The translations under genes were made by a program, and so were the position numbers. 64,000 nt of DNA from Arthrobotrys musiformis. Lineage: Eukaryota; Ascomycota; Orbiliomycetes; Orbiliales; Orbiliaceae. How positions within the stretch are numbered: the stretch's first letter is position 1; each line of letters starts with the position of its first letter. The stretch is from the NCBI GenBank assembly GCA_036971715.1, contig JAVHJL010000004.1:3968001-4032000 (forward strand). The letters are read 5' to 3'. Of this stretch, positions 32,901 to 44,202 are shown piece by piece. The notes beneath the pieces are model-generated. The model did not search any database. It saw only the letters and a list, made by a program, of their open reading frames with translations, and was not told where the DNA came from.

Positions 32901-35900
32901 GCAAAGATTCTCGGACAACTTGGAGACAAGCGCTATTCTTCCCGCGATTCCGCCAAACGGCTTGCCTCTGCATTGGTTAACAACAAACTCGCCGGCGAAC
33001 TGCTTATTTTGCTTGGTCGCGAGTACAAACAGTGCATTTACAGATCAGATCTTAATACGGTCCCCACCAAGGTTGTCGGCAACATGTACGACGAGATCCA
33101 TTCGGTCATCAACATGTACATGGATATGCTAAATTATACCTTGGACTTCGAACAATGGGCTAAAGCCGTCCCCTCAGTCGACGAATTTATCATCAAGTAC
33201 GAAGTGGATCCGGAGATCGCATGGTTCTTTTGCCGTGGCCACGTTCGAGAGATGCTCAAGAGAGAGGGCATGCTTTTCCCCGAAGACGACAAGAAGGCTC
33301 TGCCGCAGTCGCAAGATACGAAGAAGAAAAACGTTCCTCAAGGAAAACCGAAGGTCGACAAGAATGTCGATGCAGATGGCGAGGTTGTGATGGCCGACGC
33401 CAACGGCGAAGCCACCAACACTACCAAAGACGACGACGTCGCAATGGCTGACGATCCCAGTCCCCCTGCTGAAGAGGAAAAGGCCTCACCATTTTCCCCT
33501 ATCATGCTTGATTTGATGGAGCGCCTTCGACCCTCGCTACCGGAGGACACCTGGAATAAGATCAGTGTCTCCTTTTACGCCACATTTTGGCAATTGTCGA
33601 TGTACGAACTCCATTGTCCGATAACCCCGTATGATGAAGAGATCAAGATCTTGAACAACGAAATTGTTCGAGTGATTCCCGACAAGAACATGTCAGCGCA
33701 TAGCCGAAAGCGCGAGACCGAGCGTCTTCGCAGCCAATCAGACAGATTGTCCCAGGACATGAAGATGCAAATAAGGCTACAGATGAGCACCGTCAAGAGA
33801 ATTAACCGTGAAAGCCAACATTGGTTCGCAGCCGACACATTCCACCCGACCAAACTTCCCATGCAGATTGTCCAGCACTGCATCCTACCCCGCTCTGTGC
33901 TCAGTCCGCACGACGCCAGTTTTTGTGCTAAGTTTATAAAGAGGATGCACGTATCTGGTACCCCCAAGTTTTGGACTTTCCTCCTTTACGATCATTTATT
34001 CGGAAAAAACATTCTACAAGCGACGATTTTCATGTCGACCGAACGCGAAGTCGAGAATTACGGTCGTTTCTTAGCAGAGATTATGGCAGATTTCACATCG
34101 TGGCATAGAAGCAAGGCTACCTTCGAGAAGGAGTGCCATGGGAAAGGTAACCTTCCAGGGTTTGCGAAAACATGGGGGGGCGCTCTTCTTGACTACGAAG
34201 ATTTCCGTCGAGTTTTGTATAAGTGGCACAAACAGCTGCACGCCGCACTTCGTCAATTATTGCACAGCACTTCTTACATGCATGTGAGGAACGCTACTAT
34301 CGTTCTAAAGCATCTGAACAAGAGTTTCCCGGCGGTTGATTGGATGGGGAAGAATTTGGTGGAACGTGTGCAGTTTTTGAGTAAGAATGAGAAGAGGGAG
34401 GATTTGAAGATTACGACGACGGCATTGTTGAGTTTGTTAAAGAAGAAAGAGAAGGAATGGGTTCCTGTACAGCAGTTCCAATTGGTATTTACCCTCTGTC
34501 CCAAAATCGAACTGCAGGAACACTTACTAACTATCAAACAGTCTGTCGCTGATGGTAGCGCTAAGAGTCCTGCCAACCCGGTGGCTAGTCAGACAGGAAC
34601 ACCAGTTTCTAGTGCGTCCCAGGAAGGTGGGCAAGCGTCGAATACTTTGAATCCGACAGCCACTCCGTTTAAAGCTGGTCAATCTGCGAATAATGGACTA
34701 TCGCAGATCACCGTGCATACTAAGTCTAGCAAAGAAGTTGAAGACGGAGAAATCGACGATCTTCCATCTGCTAAGGATAACAAGCCTGATATTGCGTCCA
34801 ATATTGCTGGACTCACCCCTCTGCAGCCGAAAGCAGTTAAGGACATTTCGAGTTCTGGGTCCGGACGAAGTCCCACGCCTCAACCACGTTCCCAGACGCC
34901 TAGCAGAGATTCACGTGGCCGAAGCGACAGTCGAGCTCCACCACCACGTAGCAACGAATTGGCACCTAATAACGGCCAAGAGCAGCGACGAGGTACTTCG
35001 CCAAGGCCTCCGGTCGAGTTGTTCCCTTCCAAAGACCCCCGTGAGAGCAGAAGCGACAATAGAAACGAAAGCAGAAGCGATAACAGGGGTGACAACAGAA
35101 GCGACAACAGAAGCGATAACAGAAGTGACAACAGAGGCGATAACAGAGGTGATAACAGACGGGATGAGGCTTCTCGTTCTTCCGCACAAGGCAAACACGA
35201 TGACCGCCGCGAGCGAGGAGATTCAAAAGCCGAACCTAGGAATGTTTTGCCGCAGCCACCAAGCAGCTTGCCCGCAAAACCCAACACGCCGATGCCGCCG
35301 ATGCCACGACCTGGTTCACACCGCCCTGAGTCAGATAGTCGCGGGAGACAGGACAACCGTGATTCTAGAGCCGAGGGAAGACGCCACGGAGGCTCACCAC
35401 GCAGAGAAAGCCGTCCATCGGGACGTAGTGATCGTGAAACCCTACCTGATCTTATTGATGAGCTGCATGCGAAACAAGCACAGCAACAGCAAAGAGGTGG
35501 ACGCCGCCAAGGAACCGACTATCGTTCGAGATCCCCAGATAGCGGGCGCAAACGTGAAAGCACCACCCAAGAACAGCGAGTAGATAATCACGGAGACTAT
35601 CCCCGCCCTCCAGCAGGCCCTCGCAGCGACAATAGACAAAGCCACAGAGAATCATTTGGTGGTAACAGGCCTCCTTCAGGACCTTCAGATCATGGGAGAT
35701 TGAACCAAGATCCAAATCACGGCAGACTTAACCAGCCAGAAACTGCGAACATTCCAAGTGGCCCTAGAAGCGGTCGTCCTTCGGGACCCAGTGGCGGATC
35801 TACGCAGAACTCCAGTTTCCCTGCAAATTCAAATGTTCCCAACGGCCCGCGAACGGTCCGTACCAGTCTTACACTGAATAACCGTGCACCGGGGGGCGCA

Positions 35901-36905
35901 CCATCCGCTCCTGCTGCTGCAAGCTCTTCTTCCTCTTCCGGTCAACAACAGCAACAACAATCTCGTTCGAACGCCGCCATCCCAATGCACCCTGATCGTG
36001 CTAGAGGATTTAATGACGACAAGAACGGCCCACCAGCTGTCAACACGAATTTCCCACCATCATCCTCAAACAATTCTCAAGCCAGCAACGGGAGGAACAA
36101 CGCGGCTAGTTCTCCAACTGGCAACGTCCACCCAAGCAGACTAGCAGTAATCGGACTTGAAAACACGGCGCCCTCGGGCCCACGGAACGAGCTGCCGTCA
36201 CCAACTGGACCAAGTGGCTCACGGGCACAAGGCTCGCAGGCAGGCAGGGATAACAGGAGGGAGAGTTTGGACCATCATCACGACCGACGTAGAGCTAGAG
36301 GCCTACAAGACATTCTAAGCAGCGGCGGTGTGGCATCACCAGGAGGTGGCAATGCTCCCTCAGAACCAGGCCAAGGAGGACGCCGACGGGGGCGAGGAAA
36401 TACCCAGGGACAGGGCTCCGGGCAAGGACAACCCAACCCAGCAACCACCACCACCTCTTCGGGCCAAAGTGCTCAACAACAAAATGCTTCCGCCGGAGGG
36501 AGCGACGACGGACGTCGCCGTGACCAACACCGAGAACGCGAGCCCCGAGAGCGGGATCGTGATCGGGAGCGGGACCGTGAACAGCGGGACCGCGACCGTG
36601 ATCGTGAACGCGATCGAGAGCAAAGAAAGACTAGCGAACGAAGTGGAGGCTCCGGCCAACAAGCTGGCCAACCCAGCCGCGACCGAGATCGTGGCGACAG
36701 GGAACGAGAGAGGGAGAGAAGGGGAGAGAGGGGAGGTGAGAGGGAAAGGGAAAGGGAGAGGAGGGGGGAAAGAGACAGGGAGAGGGAGAGAGGACGGGGC
36801 GAGTGGCCTCAGGGGTCGAATAACGCTGGGCCCCAAAAGCGCCCTCATAGGGACGGGGGTGACTCGCGGGGTCGGGAAGATGCAAAGCGCCCGCGGACGG
36901 ATTAG
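29984..36905 (+). CDS. tho2: THO complex subunit Tho2
   Basis: Exons 29984-32630, 32689-34484 and 34542-36905 give 2268 residues. Tho2 is the large scaffold of THO, which couples transcription to mRNA packaging and export through TREX and limits R-loops in the nucleus. The ATG at 29984 (MAPGGGKRKRG) follows AAAAAAG; the frame is open further upstream but that part looks like leader. A Gly/Asn/Gln-rich N-terminus is followed by the helical body (YLWVTPARLEAW, YGRGPLTRVGETLDKIRS, SLIGCFDLDPNRALDVILD) and the Tho2 domain (MSAHSRKRETERLRSQSDRL, FHPTKLPMQIVQHCILPRS, FGKNILQATIFMSTEREVEN). Intron 1 (58 bp) has GCTAAC before its acceptor; intron 2 (57 bp) has TACTAAC, is a multiple of three and lacks a stop, so simple ORF callers would miss it. 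From residue 1480 the tail is disordered, with SDNR repeats and long Arg-Asp-Arg-Glu runs, suggesting RNA binding. Confidence 0.96.
34485..34541 (+). other. In-frame stopless intron of tho2
   Basis: Begins GTATTTACC, like the first tho2 intron (GTATTTACTT), and ends with TACTAAC plus ATCAAACAG. It is 57 bp, phase 0 and has no stop codon. If retained, 19 residues would be added between QQFQL and SVADG without changing the frame. Confidence 0.82.
35041..35160 (+). repeat. Degenerate 12-bp repeat encoding (S/G)DNR units in tho2
   Basis: About nine units close to GACAACAGAAGC or GATAACAGAGGT, each coding Ser/Gly-Asp-Asn-Arg, in the disordered tail of Tho2. Units differ mainly at third codon positions and in Ser/Gly. 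Confidence 0.85.
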
Positions 36906-37313
36906 TCCCCCGTCTGCGGCGCGGGTTCCTTGAATGACAAGGAACAGGGTGAGGAGGAGAGGGGAGGGAAGTTAGAGGGGGGGACGAAGGGAAAGGGGAA
37001 GAGGAAGAGGAGGAGTGGTGGGGGAAACGGGGAGGGGGTGGGGCCCCCTGCCCCTAAAAAATTAAAGAAAGAGGAGGAAGGGGAGGGAAATGCGGGAGGG
37101 GAGGAGGGGGTCACCACCACGTCCACGACCCAAACAGCAACGGTGGCAGGGCCTCCTGCGGCGGTCACTGCGGTCGCTGCCGGCCAACCTGTCCTCTCGC
37201 GTTCGTCTAAGCGGAAGCGAAGACGTATCCGAAAGAAGATAGGTATGGCTACAGCGGCTGCGGAGGCCGAAGCGGAGGCCCAGAAGGCCACGGAAGTTGC
37301 TGTTGTGCCCTAG
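36906..37313 (+). other. Open frame continuing after the tho2 stop
   Basis: After the tho2 TAG (36903-36905) the same frame stays open for 135 codons to the TAG at 37311. It would encode a Glu/Lys/Gly-rich part, APKKLKKEEEGEG, a Thr/Ala-rich part, a basic patch SSKRKRRRIRKKIG and an Ala/Glu tail. The first in-frame ATG is about 112 codons in, so it cannot be an independent ATG-started gene of this length. It may be a readthrough extension, a former tho2 end, or a chance result of T-poor sequence, since other frames here are open too. Confidence 0.3.
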
Positions 37314-38136
37314 GCACTTTCTTTTCCGTCTCCTTTTCTTTTCTTTTCCCTTTCACTTTTATTCTTCGGTTTCTGTTTCTTGTTTTTTCGCTTCCCCTCT
37401 TCTTGCCATTTATATTTGCCAGTTATTTTTTTTTACTTACTTAGGGTATATAGTTTACTACACCTTTATCACGCAAAAACAAGGGCAATCGAGGCGTTTT
37501 TTGTTTTCTCCTCTTTTAAGAAAAGGTTCCATGGTCCCCGTTCTGTAGATTTCTTTGCGCTGCGTTTTCTTTCATGGTTTTGTTTGGTCTATTTTGTAAA
37601 AACAAAAAGCGTAGCCTTTTGGTTTTATTGCATACATGCGACGTTCACTGCGGACTAGTCTTCTCTGTGGCTTGTTTCGGGGTGGGAATTTGTATTGTAT
37701 TGCTTGTATGATGGTTTAAGATTGTATTCGCATCTAGGCAGATGCGCATGGCGTTTGATTGGGACTGATCGACTGCTTATAAGTCTGGATGGTAAATTCA
37801 TGGTTTAGGTATATTATAAAGTACAATATACATTCAAAAGCTTAGAATGGACTTCTTTCTGATGTGATCAAGGTGACTATCAGTATCGAGGTGTAAACAA
37901 ACGTAGTTTATAAATTTAATTTTACGGTCTCGAGGCTAGGACGCATAAAGTTTTAAACTGTGAGATATCAAGTACATCGATATTGAATATTTTGCATTCG
38001 ACAGCTACCAATTCATATCAGATTACATCGTTGATTCCTTTCATTCTTTATCAAACAAGCTTAATCAAGCTTCGTCTATACATATATAAATTTATATAGT
38101 CTTCTAGTTTATAATTATAATTATATATAAAACTTC
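37314..38136. other. Convergent 3' region
   Basis: 3' regions of tho2 and of the 671-residue secreted protein gene. T-rich just after the tho2 end, then A/T-rich with ATAATTATAATTATA-like palindromic sequence near 38111-38126. No gene. Confidence 0.5.
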
Positions 38137-40152
38137 TTACTCTCCACCAGCCTTGGAAAGGAACTCCAACAATTTATCGGGTAGATCTAATACCTCATCT
38201 CCAAGTTCCTCCACCGGCGGTAAATCAGGTGCCTTATAGTCGTCACCCAACAGGAAACCGCCCGGGCCGGCCTGCAGTTGTTCTAAACTATCCCCCTCGC
38301 TATCCGTTTGCAACTCCCCGGAAAAGTTCCTCCTCCGGGTGACTTTAGCGCGGAGTATGAATGCCGCTGGAGGGCCGAATGTTCTGTAGGGCTCTTGGAA
38401 GGTTCTGATGGTATATTCCTGGTCGGCACGTTCCATTGCTGCCAAGTAAGGTTCTGACAGGGGTGCGGGTCTGTTCAGGTTTGCGGCACTGCTAAGGTCT
38501 GGGGATGGAATTGGGTTTGCTGGGTCGGCCTCGACGTAGTTTTCTACTACACGTTTTTGGAGGCGGTGGGGTTTTGTTGGTGAAGGGGGTGGTGGGAGGC
38601 TACGTTTTTTCATCGCTGGAGAACCTGGCCAGCCTGGGGAGCCTGGCTCGACGGGATCACCGTTTTGCTCATCCACTGCTTCCACTCCATCGTTGGGTGC
38701 ATCGCCTTCATCGAATAGTTGGCCGAGGCCGAGGTCTTCTTCATCTAATGGTGGGCCGTAGTCGAAGTTACCTTGCATGTCTATAGGCGAATCATACTCC
38801 ATATCCCCGCTGACTTCGGTTAGACGGTCATTGTCGCCGTAGTATGGGTCTTGACCTGCTACCCCGTTGAAATCGGCCATGAGGTTTCTTTCTGTCGGTC
38901 TGTTGTCTTCAAATATCCCGGCATCTGAGGCGTCCAATTCCGAAGATTCATCGAGAGCCTCTGGAGGAGGAGAGAACGGGTTGAAGTTTCGGTTGGGGGG
39001 CGAGGGGCGGAGTTCACCTAACTGTGCGTCTAGAACTGTGTTCCGGTATTCAGACACATCAATTCCAATCGGGCGGCGGTTTATCGGCGGTCTGTAGATG
39101 TAATCTACCACTATGGGCTCAGAGGGATCCGGTTTGTATCCCGGGTAGGTTGGGCGTTGGTAACTCACCCCTACGAAACCTCTGGGACCGGTTCCGTAGT
39201 CATCGTTGGTGCTGTAGTATGGGTTATTTGTTCTAGCACGAGCGGGGTTGCCACGCTGGGGTCGTAGATCTATGCTGACCCCGGGTAGTCTACCGACCAG
39301 CAGCGGTGATGTATATGGATCAAAGTCTTCCTTTTCTTCTTTTTCGGATTCGGACGCTTCTTTAGCTTCTTCTTCCTCCTCTTCGAGATCTTCTCTCGCC
39401 CATCGGGAGCCCGTTCTTTCAATCCAACTATCGAAAGGATCTTTGGCGGGACTGTTACGAGATGGCTGTGCGCGGCTTAATGGAACTGAGAAGAGGCCCC
39501 GTCCACCGCCGAAACCCGGGAAGCCGTCGTCGTCGTCATCGACGTCTGGAATACCACCGGGTGGGTACCGCGGTGAATCCTTCCTTTTGAAACTACTATC
39601 CTCCTTCCTCTCTTCATCTGCAGGTATATATTCTTCCGGATCAGATAAGATTGCATTCCCATCCTCATCCTCCTCAAGCTCCACCCCCATACTTGCCGCC
39701 TGAGCCCTCCTTACCCTTTCATCCGTCTCCGCCCTCTGAAAATCATCCCATCCATTGTTCGGCGCGATGTATGGTAAAGTGAGATTAAACATATCCTTCG
39801 GACCACCGATATACATCGGCCCCTCATCATCGCAATCCATAGCATTCGCATGGAGGAAAATAGAAAACTCCAGGGAATCGAGTTGTAGTTCTGGCGGTAA
39901 CTCCGGTTCCGCACGGATGCCGAAGATTTGTGGGGTTTTCCGGGAGGGGTTTGAAGCGCGGGGGAAGGGGATCCAGGTGCATTGTGGGATTAGGAGGGTG
40001 GGGTCTATTTTGAAGTGGTGGATTGAGTTGTCTGTGAAGAAGACGTCGACGGAGATTTGAGGGCGTGATACTGCCTCTGTTGTGGTCATGAGGAGGGGGA
40101 AAAGGAGGGTTGAGAAGAACATATTTAGTGGAGTATATATATGCCTGTGCAT
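38137..40152 (-). CDS. Large secreted acidic protein, two-cysteine N-terminus
   Basis: Single exon, 671 residues from the ATG at 40152, or 661 from the second methionine at 40122, which gives a more standard signal peptide (MFFSTLLFPLLMTTTEAVS). The mature protein has only two cysteines, C58 and C107, within an N-terminal folded-looking part that contains PQIFGIRAEPE and LEFSIFLHANAMDC. The rest is a long Asp/Glu/Pro-rich disordered region with Glu runs (EDLEEEEEEAKE) and two dibasic KR sites at about 516-517 and 533-534 (AMKKRSLPPPP, LQKRVVENY) that could be cut by a Kex2-type protease. No enzyme motif, no GPI or membrane anchor. It shares its layout with the next upstream gene, 0.8 kb away on the same strand. 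I do not recognise the family; likely cell-wall or extracellular. Confidence 0.82.
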   Translation of the reverse strand: MHRHIYTPLNMFFSTLLFPLLMTTTEAVSRPQISVDVFFTDNSIHHFKIDPTLLIPQCTWIPFPRASNPSRKTPQIFGIRAEPELPPELQLDSLEFSIFLHANAMDCDDEGPMYIGGPKDMFNLTLPYIAPNNGWDDFQRAETDERVRRAQAASMGVELEEDEDGNAILSDPEEYIPADEERKEDSSFKRKDSPRYPPGGIPDVDDDDDGFPGFGGGRGLFSVPLSRAQPSRNSPAKDPFDSWIERTGSRWAREDLEEEEEEAKEASESEKEEKEDFDPYTSPLLVGRLPGVSIDLRPQRGNPARARTNNPYYSTNDDYGTGPRGFVGVSYQRPTYPGYKPDPSEPIVVDYIYRPPINRRPIGIDVSEYRNTVLDAQLGELRPSPPNRNFNPFSPPPEALDESSELDASDAGIFEDNRPTERNLMADFNGVAGQDPYYGDNDRLTEVSGDMEYDSPIDMQGNFDYGPPLDEEDLGLGQLFDEGDAPNDGVEAVDEQNGDPVEPGSPGWPGSPAMKKRSLPPPPSPTKPHRLQKRVVENYVEADPANPIPSPDLSSAANLNRPAPLSEPYLAAMERADQEYTIRTFQEPYRTFGPPAAFILRAKVTRRRNFSGELQTDSEGDSLEQLQAGPGGFLLGDDYKAPDLPPVEELGDEVLDLPDKLLEFLSKAGGE

Positions 40153-40928
40153 ATATAATTACTATGCAATTGGAACCTTCCCTCCTCAGCTTTTGCACAG
40201 TACTAGTTGAACAATCGACTTTGTGATAACTGTTGTGCGGGGAGCCGGTATCATAGAATGATCGGTCGTTTGAACCCCCCAGAGTAACCTGCCTGCTGTT
40301 TCTCCCTTCTAATTTCTACAATTTCCTTTAGTTTCATAGATTATGGCAAAAAAGTTTAAAGATAATATATCGCAATGTGAAGGTGAATTGCGTTGACTTG
40401 TGTCGTATTTTTTGGTTGCTTGCGGTAGAGTCGTTACTGAGATTTCTCATATGCGCGCAAATGGCTGCCGTGTGCTAGGTTTTGTGAAACTGGCTCTTCT
40501 TTTGGACCACCTGAGAAGGAGTATTTTGTGGGTGCTGCTGTTTCTCTAAATTAGTGTCCATGTAGAGGTGGACTTCCGGACCGCTATAGGCCGGCCAGGC
40601 CTGCAATCCAAATGGTTAATATATTAATATCGTCTGTATACTTATGGACGCCTGTGGATCTTGACCAGCAAGTGAGATTGCACGATTCATATTACTGACG
40701 ATAATACATAGTGTGCTGGAGCTACTTTACGTATTGAATTCTCTAGATCTATGGACGGCTTTGTAAATATTAAGATAATACTGAAATGTGACTAGATAGG
40801 GAGCTAGCTAACGTGTAGAATTCTAACAACATTTGATATATCATAAAAAGAACGAAATATGTGTTAACGTTTTAAAGCCATGGCAATAGCACAAATTATC
40901 TATTTGAAGTTTGCAATTAACTAATTAA
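40153..40928. other. Spacer between two secreted-protein genes
   Basis: Promoter of the 671-residue protein gene and 3' region of the 708-residue protein gene. No coding frame is supported. Confidence 0.5.
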
Positions 40929-43055
40929 CTAGCCAGGCCCAGGACTTCTCTTGCGGCCTCCTTGTCGAACTTTCCCGAGCCACCTGGGCTCGCGGCCACC
41001 GTAAAGCTCGTTAATAACAGAAGTTAGATCGCCGGCTTGCACGGCATTGCCTAGGGCCAACTGCTGCGACTGACTCAACTGATCAAAATTTCCAAGATCC
41101 ATGCTTTCCATGTTGGGGTTGGCGAGAGACTGTGCTCCTTGGCTTTGTATTTCGCTTTCATCTATCTGTTCGATGACGGCGTTCTGTTGGACCGATGGCC
41201 CATAGATCACTTCACTCTGGGGTTCTTGAATAAGGTCGTTTCGAATATCTTCAGCTGGAACGCCCTGTCGCTCCTCTGCCTGGGCGACCACATCATTTAG
41301 AAGGTGTCGGATAGCTCCGGTGTTTTCTCGTCGTACTGCACTCTCGTCCGCTAGCTCTTGTGATTGAATCCAGCTTCCTAGATTGCTGAAGATATTTCTG
41401 GGGTTCGCAACTGGATTTTGGTTGTCAACTTCGGCGATTCGCTCTTGAACGAAGCTAATATCAAGATCATTCTGTCGCAGAGCTGCCTCGTCGACGGGTT
41501 GTTCGTCGAGTGCCAGTTCGTCGAATCCAAATTGAACGTCAACTGGCTCGGGCTGGAACATAACACTTTGTTGGATATTATTCGCACCCATGTTAACTGG
41601 ATTATTCACGCTCGGGTTTACATCCGGTTCAACCCTTCGGGCATTTTCGTTGGCCCCAGCATCAATCTCTGATGAGATGTCGGGTCTGCTGGCAATGGAA
41701 TTCGCCGAGCCGGTAAAACCCTCGAAATCCTCCCAGATACCCTCCTCAAGACTGTAAAGCCATTTCTCGGCTTGAACTTGAGGCGAAGTCTCGGCGCCCC
41801 AATCTCCCAAGACGTCGGCTGGCTGGTCTTCAAGCCAGGCTTGCAACCCTGCATTAAGGGATTGGGCGATACTGATGGCCTCCGACAATGTGTTACCGCC
41901 CGGTGTGTAGAAGTCTTTTGGATTCTGCGTATCACCTGGGAATGCGAATCCTTGGCTCCTGAGGTTATTGAGGTAACTGAGTAAAGCCAAGGATGGCCAG
42001 TCATAGCGAGTTGGAACCAGATTTTCTGCCTCTGGATCCGTAGGTAACGGCGGCCCCATAAAAGCTTCTGCAAACGCATCGACTTCGGGTTCTACTAACT
42101 CTAGCTCCGCGAGGGTAATAATCCCCGAGTCTAGATCGTCGCCGAGCCGGGCCAGCATATTGATCGGCCTGGAGACTTCCATTGGTATCCGAGGGTCCAC
42201 GAGGGAGTAAAATCCCGGATATGGCACGTAGTCGTCAGGATTACCAGTAAAACCGAGGTCTCCCGGTCGTAGACGTTTTTGGGGAGCGACAATACGGTCT
42301 ATCCTTTCATCGGGCTGATAAATCGTGCCACCCAGCGGAGCGTACTGTCGTACAATCGGATCTGTCGGGTCCAGTTCTGTCCCCCCCGAATAAGGCCAAT
42401 CGATTTCCCCGGTGGGAATATGTTCACTAGGAACGGCCGCATTCAACCCGACGGCTGAGAAAGGCAAATCAGGGCCGATGAACGACTGAACCCCGGGCGG
42501 CGGGATCCATAGCTCTGGATTGACATAAAGTCTAAAGCTAGGAGGTTGCACCCGCCCATTCTCCCCTACAACTTGCGGGAAACCCGAAAACTCCGGCATA
42601 TCTTCGTTCTGTGTGTATCCGTACTTCGCCTGGGCTAGACTAAGTGCCACTCTATCCCCTTCTGGATCTTCGGGCCTTAAGTCTAGATTACAGGCGTTAC
42701 TGTTGGGGTACATGACCCAGCCGAACAGTCTATTCATCCCAGCTTCATGGTCCGCTCCAACTAATCTTTCTAGTTCCTCGGGGATATCCTCCAGACTGAG
42801 CGAATTCGCCCCAGGATAAACGGAAACACATGAGTGGCCACCGAAGAGGTTTGCATATCCATATTCGTAGTCTGCAAGAACCGCGATCTCTTCACCTGTG
42901 TCCCCTTCAAAGGTTATTAGGTCTCCCGTCGTGGGGTCGTATTGTTCAACCGTTTCTGCTTCATATCCGATTCGGTATTTGTACTCCGGGTAATTTGTGA
43001 AAGCGTGGACGCATGCCGTGGCGAAAACTAGAGTTAGGGTGGTTCGAGACTTCAT
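40929..43055 (-). CDS. Large secreted acidic protein, two-cysteine N-terminus
   Basis: Single exon, 708 residues. A clear signal peptide (MKSRTTLTLVFATACVHA) leads a mature protein with only two cysteines, C76 and C122, 46 residues apart, framing a module with CVSVYPGANS, MNRLFGWVMYPNSNAC. The downstream part is Asp/Glu/Pro/Gln-rich and mostly disordered in look, with Pro-Gly-rich segments such as YSLVDPRIPMEV and a Gln/Asn-rich C-terminal third. It ends GGRKRSPGPG with a dibasic site. The cysteine spacing, the FG motif between them and the acidic tail match the neighbouring 671-residue protein (C58-C107, 49 apart), so the two may be diverged tandem duplicates. No catalytic motif seen; function unknown, probably extracellular. 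Confidence 0.85.
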   Translation of the reverse strand: MKSRTTLTLVFATACVHAFTNYPEYKYRIGYEAETVEQYDPTTGDLITFEGDTGEEIAVLADYEYGYANLFGGHSCVSVYPGANSLSLEDIPEELERLVGADHEAGMNRLFGWVMYPNSNACNLDLRPEDPEGDRVALSLAQAKYGYTQNEDMPEFSGFPQVVGENGRVQPPSFRLYVNPELWIPPPGVQSFIGPDLPFSAVGLNAAVPSEHIPTGEIDWPYSGGTELDPTDPIVRQYAPLGGTIYQPDERIDRIVAPQKRLRPGDLGFTGNPDDYVPYPGFYSLVDPRIPMEVSRPINMLARLGDDLDSGIITLAELELVEPEVDAFAEAFMGPPLPTDPEAENLVPTRYDWPSLALLSYLNNLRSQGFAFPGDTQNPKDFYTPGGNTLSEAISIAQSLNAGLQAWLEDQPADVLGDWGAETSPQVQAEKWLYSLEEGIWEDFEGFTGSANSIASRPDISSEIDAGANENARRVEPDVNPSVNNPVNMGANNIQQSVMFQPEPVDVQFGFDELALDEQPVDEAALRQNDLDISFVQERIAEVDNQNPVANPRNIFSNLGSWIQSQELADESAVRRENTGAIRHLLNDVVAQAEERQGVPAEDIRNDLIQEPQSEVIYGPSVQQNAVIEQIDESEIQSQGAQSLANPNMESMDLGNFDQLSQSQQLALGNAVQAGDLTSVINELYGGREPRWLGKVRQGGRKRSPGPG

Positions 43056-44202
43056 TGTATCTCCTGGGTACGTAATTTCTGGAGTTTAGGCTGAGATAGA
43101 CCTCGGGGCCTTGAGGAACTCGGATCTAGAAGAGGGCTGGTGTGGGTTTCTAAGGCGTAGCACGTTGTTTCCATGTTTTCCCTTCTCGCATGTTATCCAC
43201 ACGGCTTCCGGGGTGTGTGTCTGAGGTATATCTTCCGTAAACCTTAATTTTTTGACGCCCATTTGGCTTATATAACTTCTCAATCTATCTTATTTGTATG
43301 CCCTGACTTCGAAGCTTCTCATGAGGCTGCGCGCGGATAATGAGGGATTATAAAAGACAGACATCTATTCCCGCGACTTACAGGAAATTTCTGTATGGTT
43401 AGGTTTTCCTTGACGACTGGCCGGTATCTTAATGGATAATCAATCCAAACTTACACATAGTGCTTGGAGACTAAACTTTCGGTGCGCAGCCGGGTTAGAC
43501 TGGTCTCGCGGATGATAGATACCTGCCCACTATAGCATAGTCACCCATGGTCACACAAGAAAGTTCAACTTATTTCCTAGTCAACGACGACATAGCAACA
43601 CATTATTACTGTGTTGACTGTGTTGTATATTTTGGCTTCCCGTTTTGGAAAGGAAGAGTCAGCATGCAGTTTTGAGGATGCCCATGCCGCTCAGAATGGA
43701 GCTGTGCATGTGTAATCATGCTGATGGCCTGTCGGCAGTATCGTTCGCGATCAGCTTCGCACTGAGGGATGGGCAGCCGAATCTATCCTTCATCTCAAAC
43801 ATATCCGAGCCTGTCATGATAAAGAGAATTAAATTTCAATTCATTATATATCAGTACTAAACCAAGCTACGCTGTGTATATGATATAAGTATCCGATGCG
43901 TGTGCGCAGCATTGCATTACGGCCGTAACAAGCTCCCAAAACTATGGTTGAGAAATTGCAGAGAGCGAAACTCGGACTTGCCAATGTTCCAACCAGTTGG
44001 GAGCCATGGATCCTCGATAGACCCTTGTTTCGACTTTTCCTATCCAGCTGTAGACGGACCTCTCCATATCCTTTCCCGTGCCTAATTTTGGGTTCTATGT
44101 GTGTATCGATCGAGTTACTAATGGCCCCACTTGAGGCTGTGACTGACCTTGGCTATGGAATCGTGGGATATGGAAATAGCCTGCCAAACACACCACAACC
44201 CA
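43056..44202. other. Upstream region of secreted-protein gene
   Basis: About 1.1 kb with no supported gene. Frames are under 100 codons and lack motifs. It holds the promoter of the 708-residue protein gene. Confidence 0.45.

Noticed and set aside
36328..36933. 201-codon ORF in another plus frame
   Set aside because: Overlaps the 3' end of tho2 in a different frame; open because the region has few T residues.
36902..37291. 129-codon minus-strand ORF
   Set aside because: Pro/Ser/Phe-rich reading of purine-rich sequence; same compositional cause.
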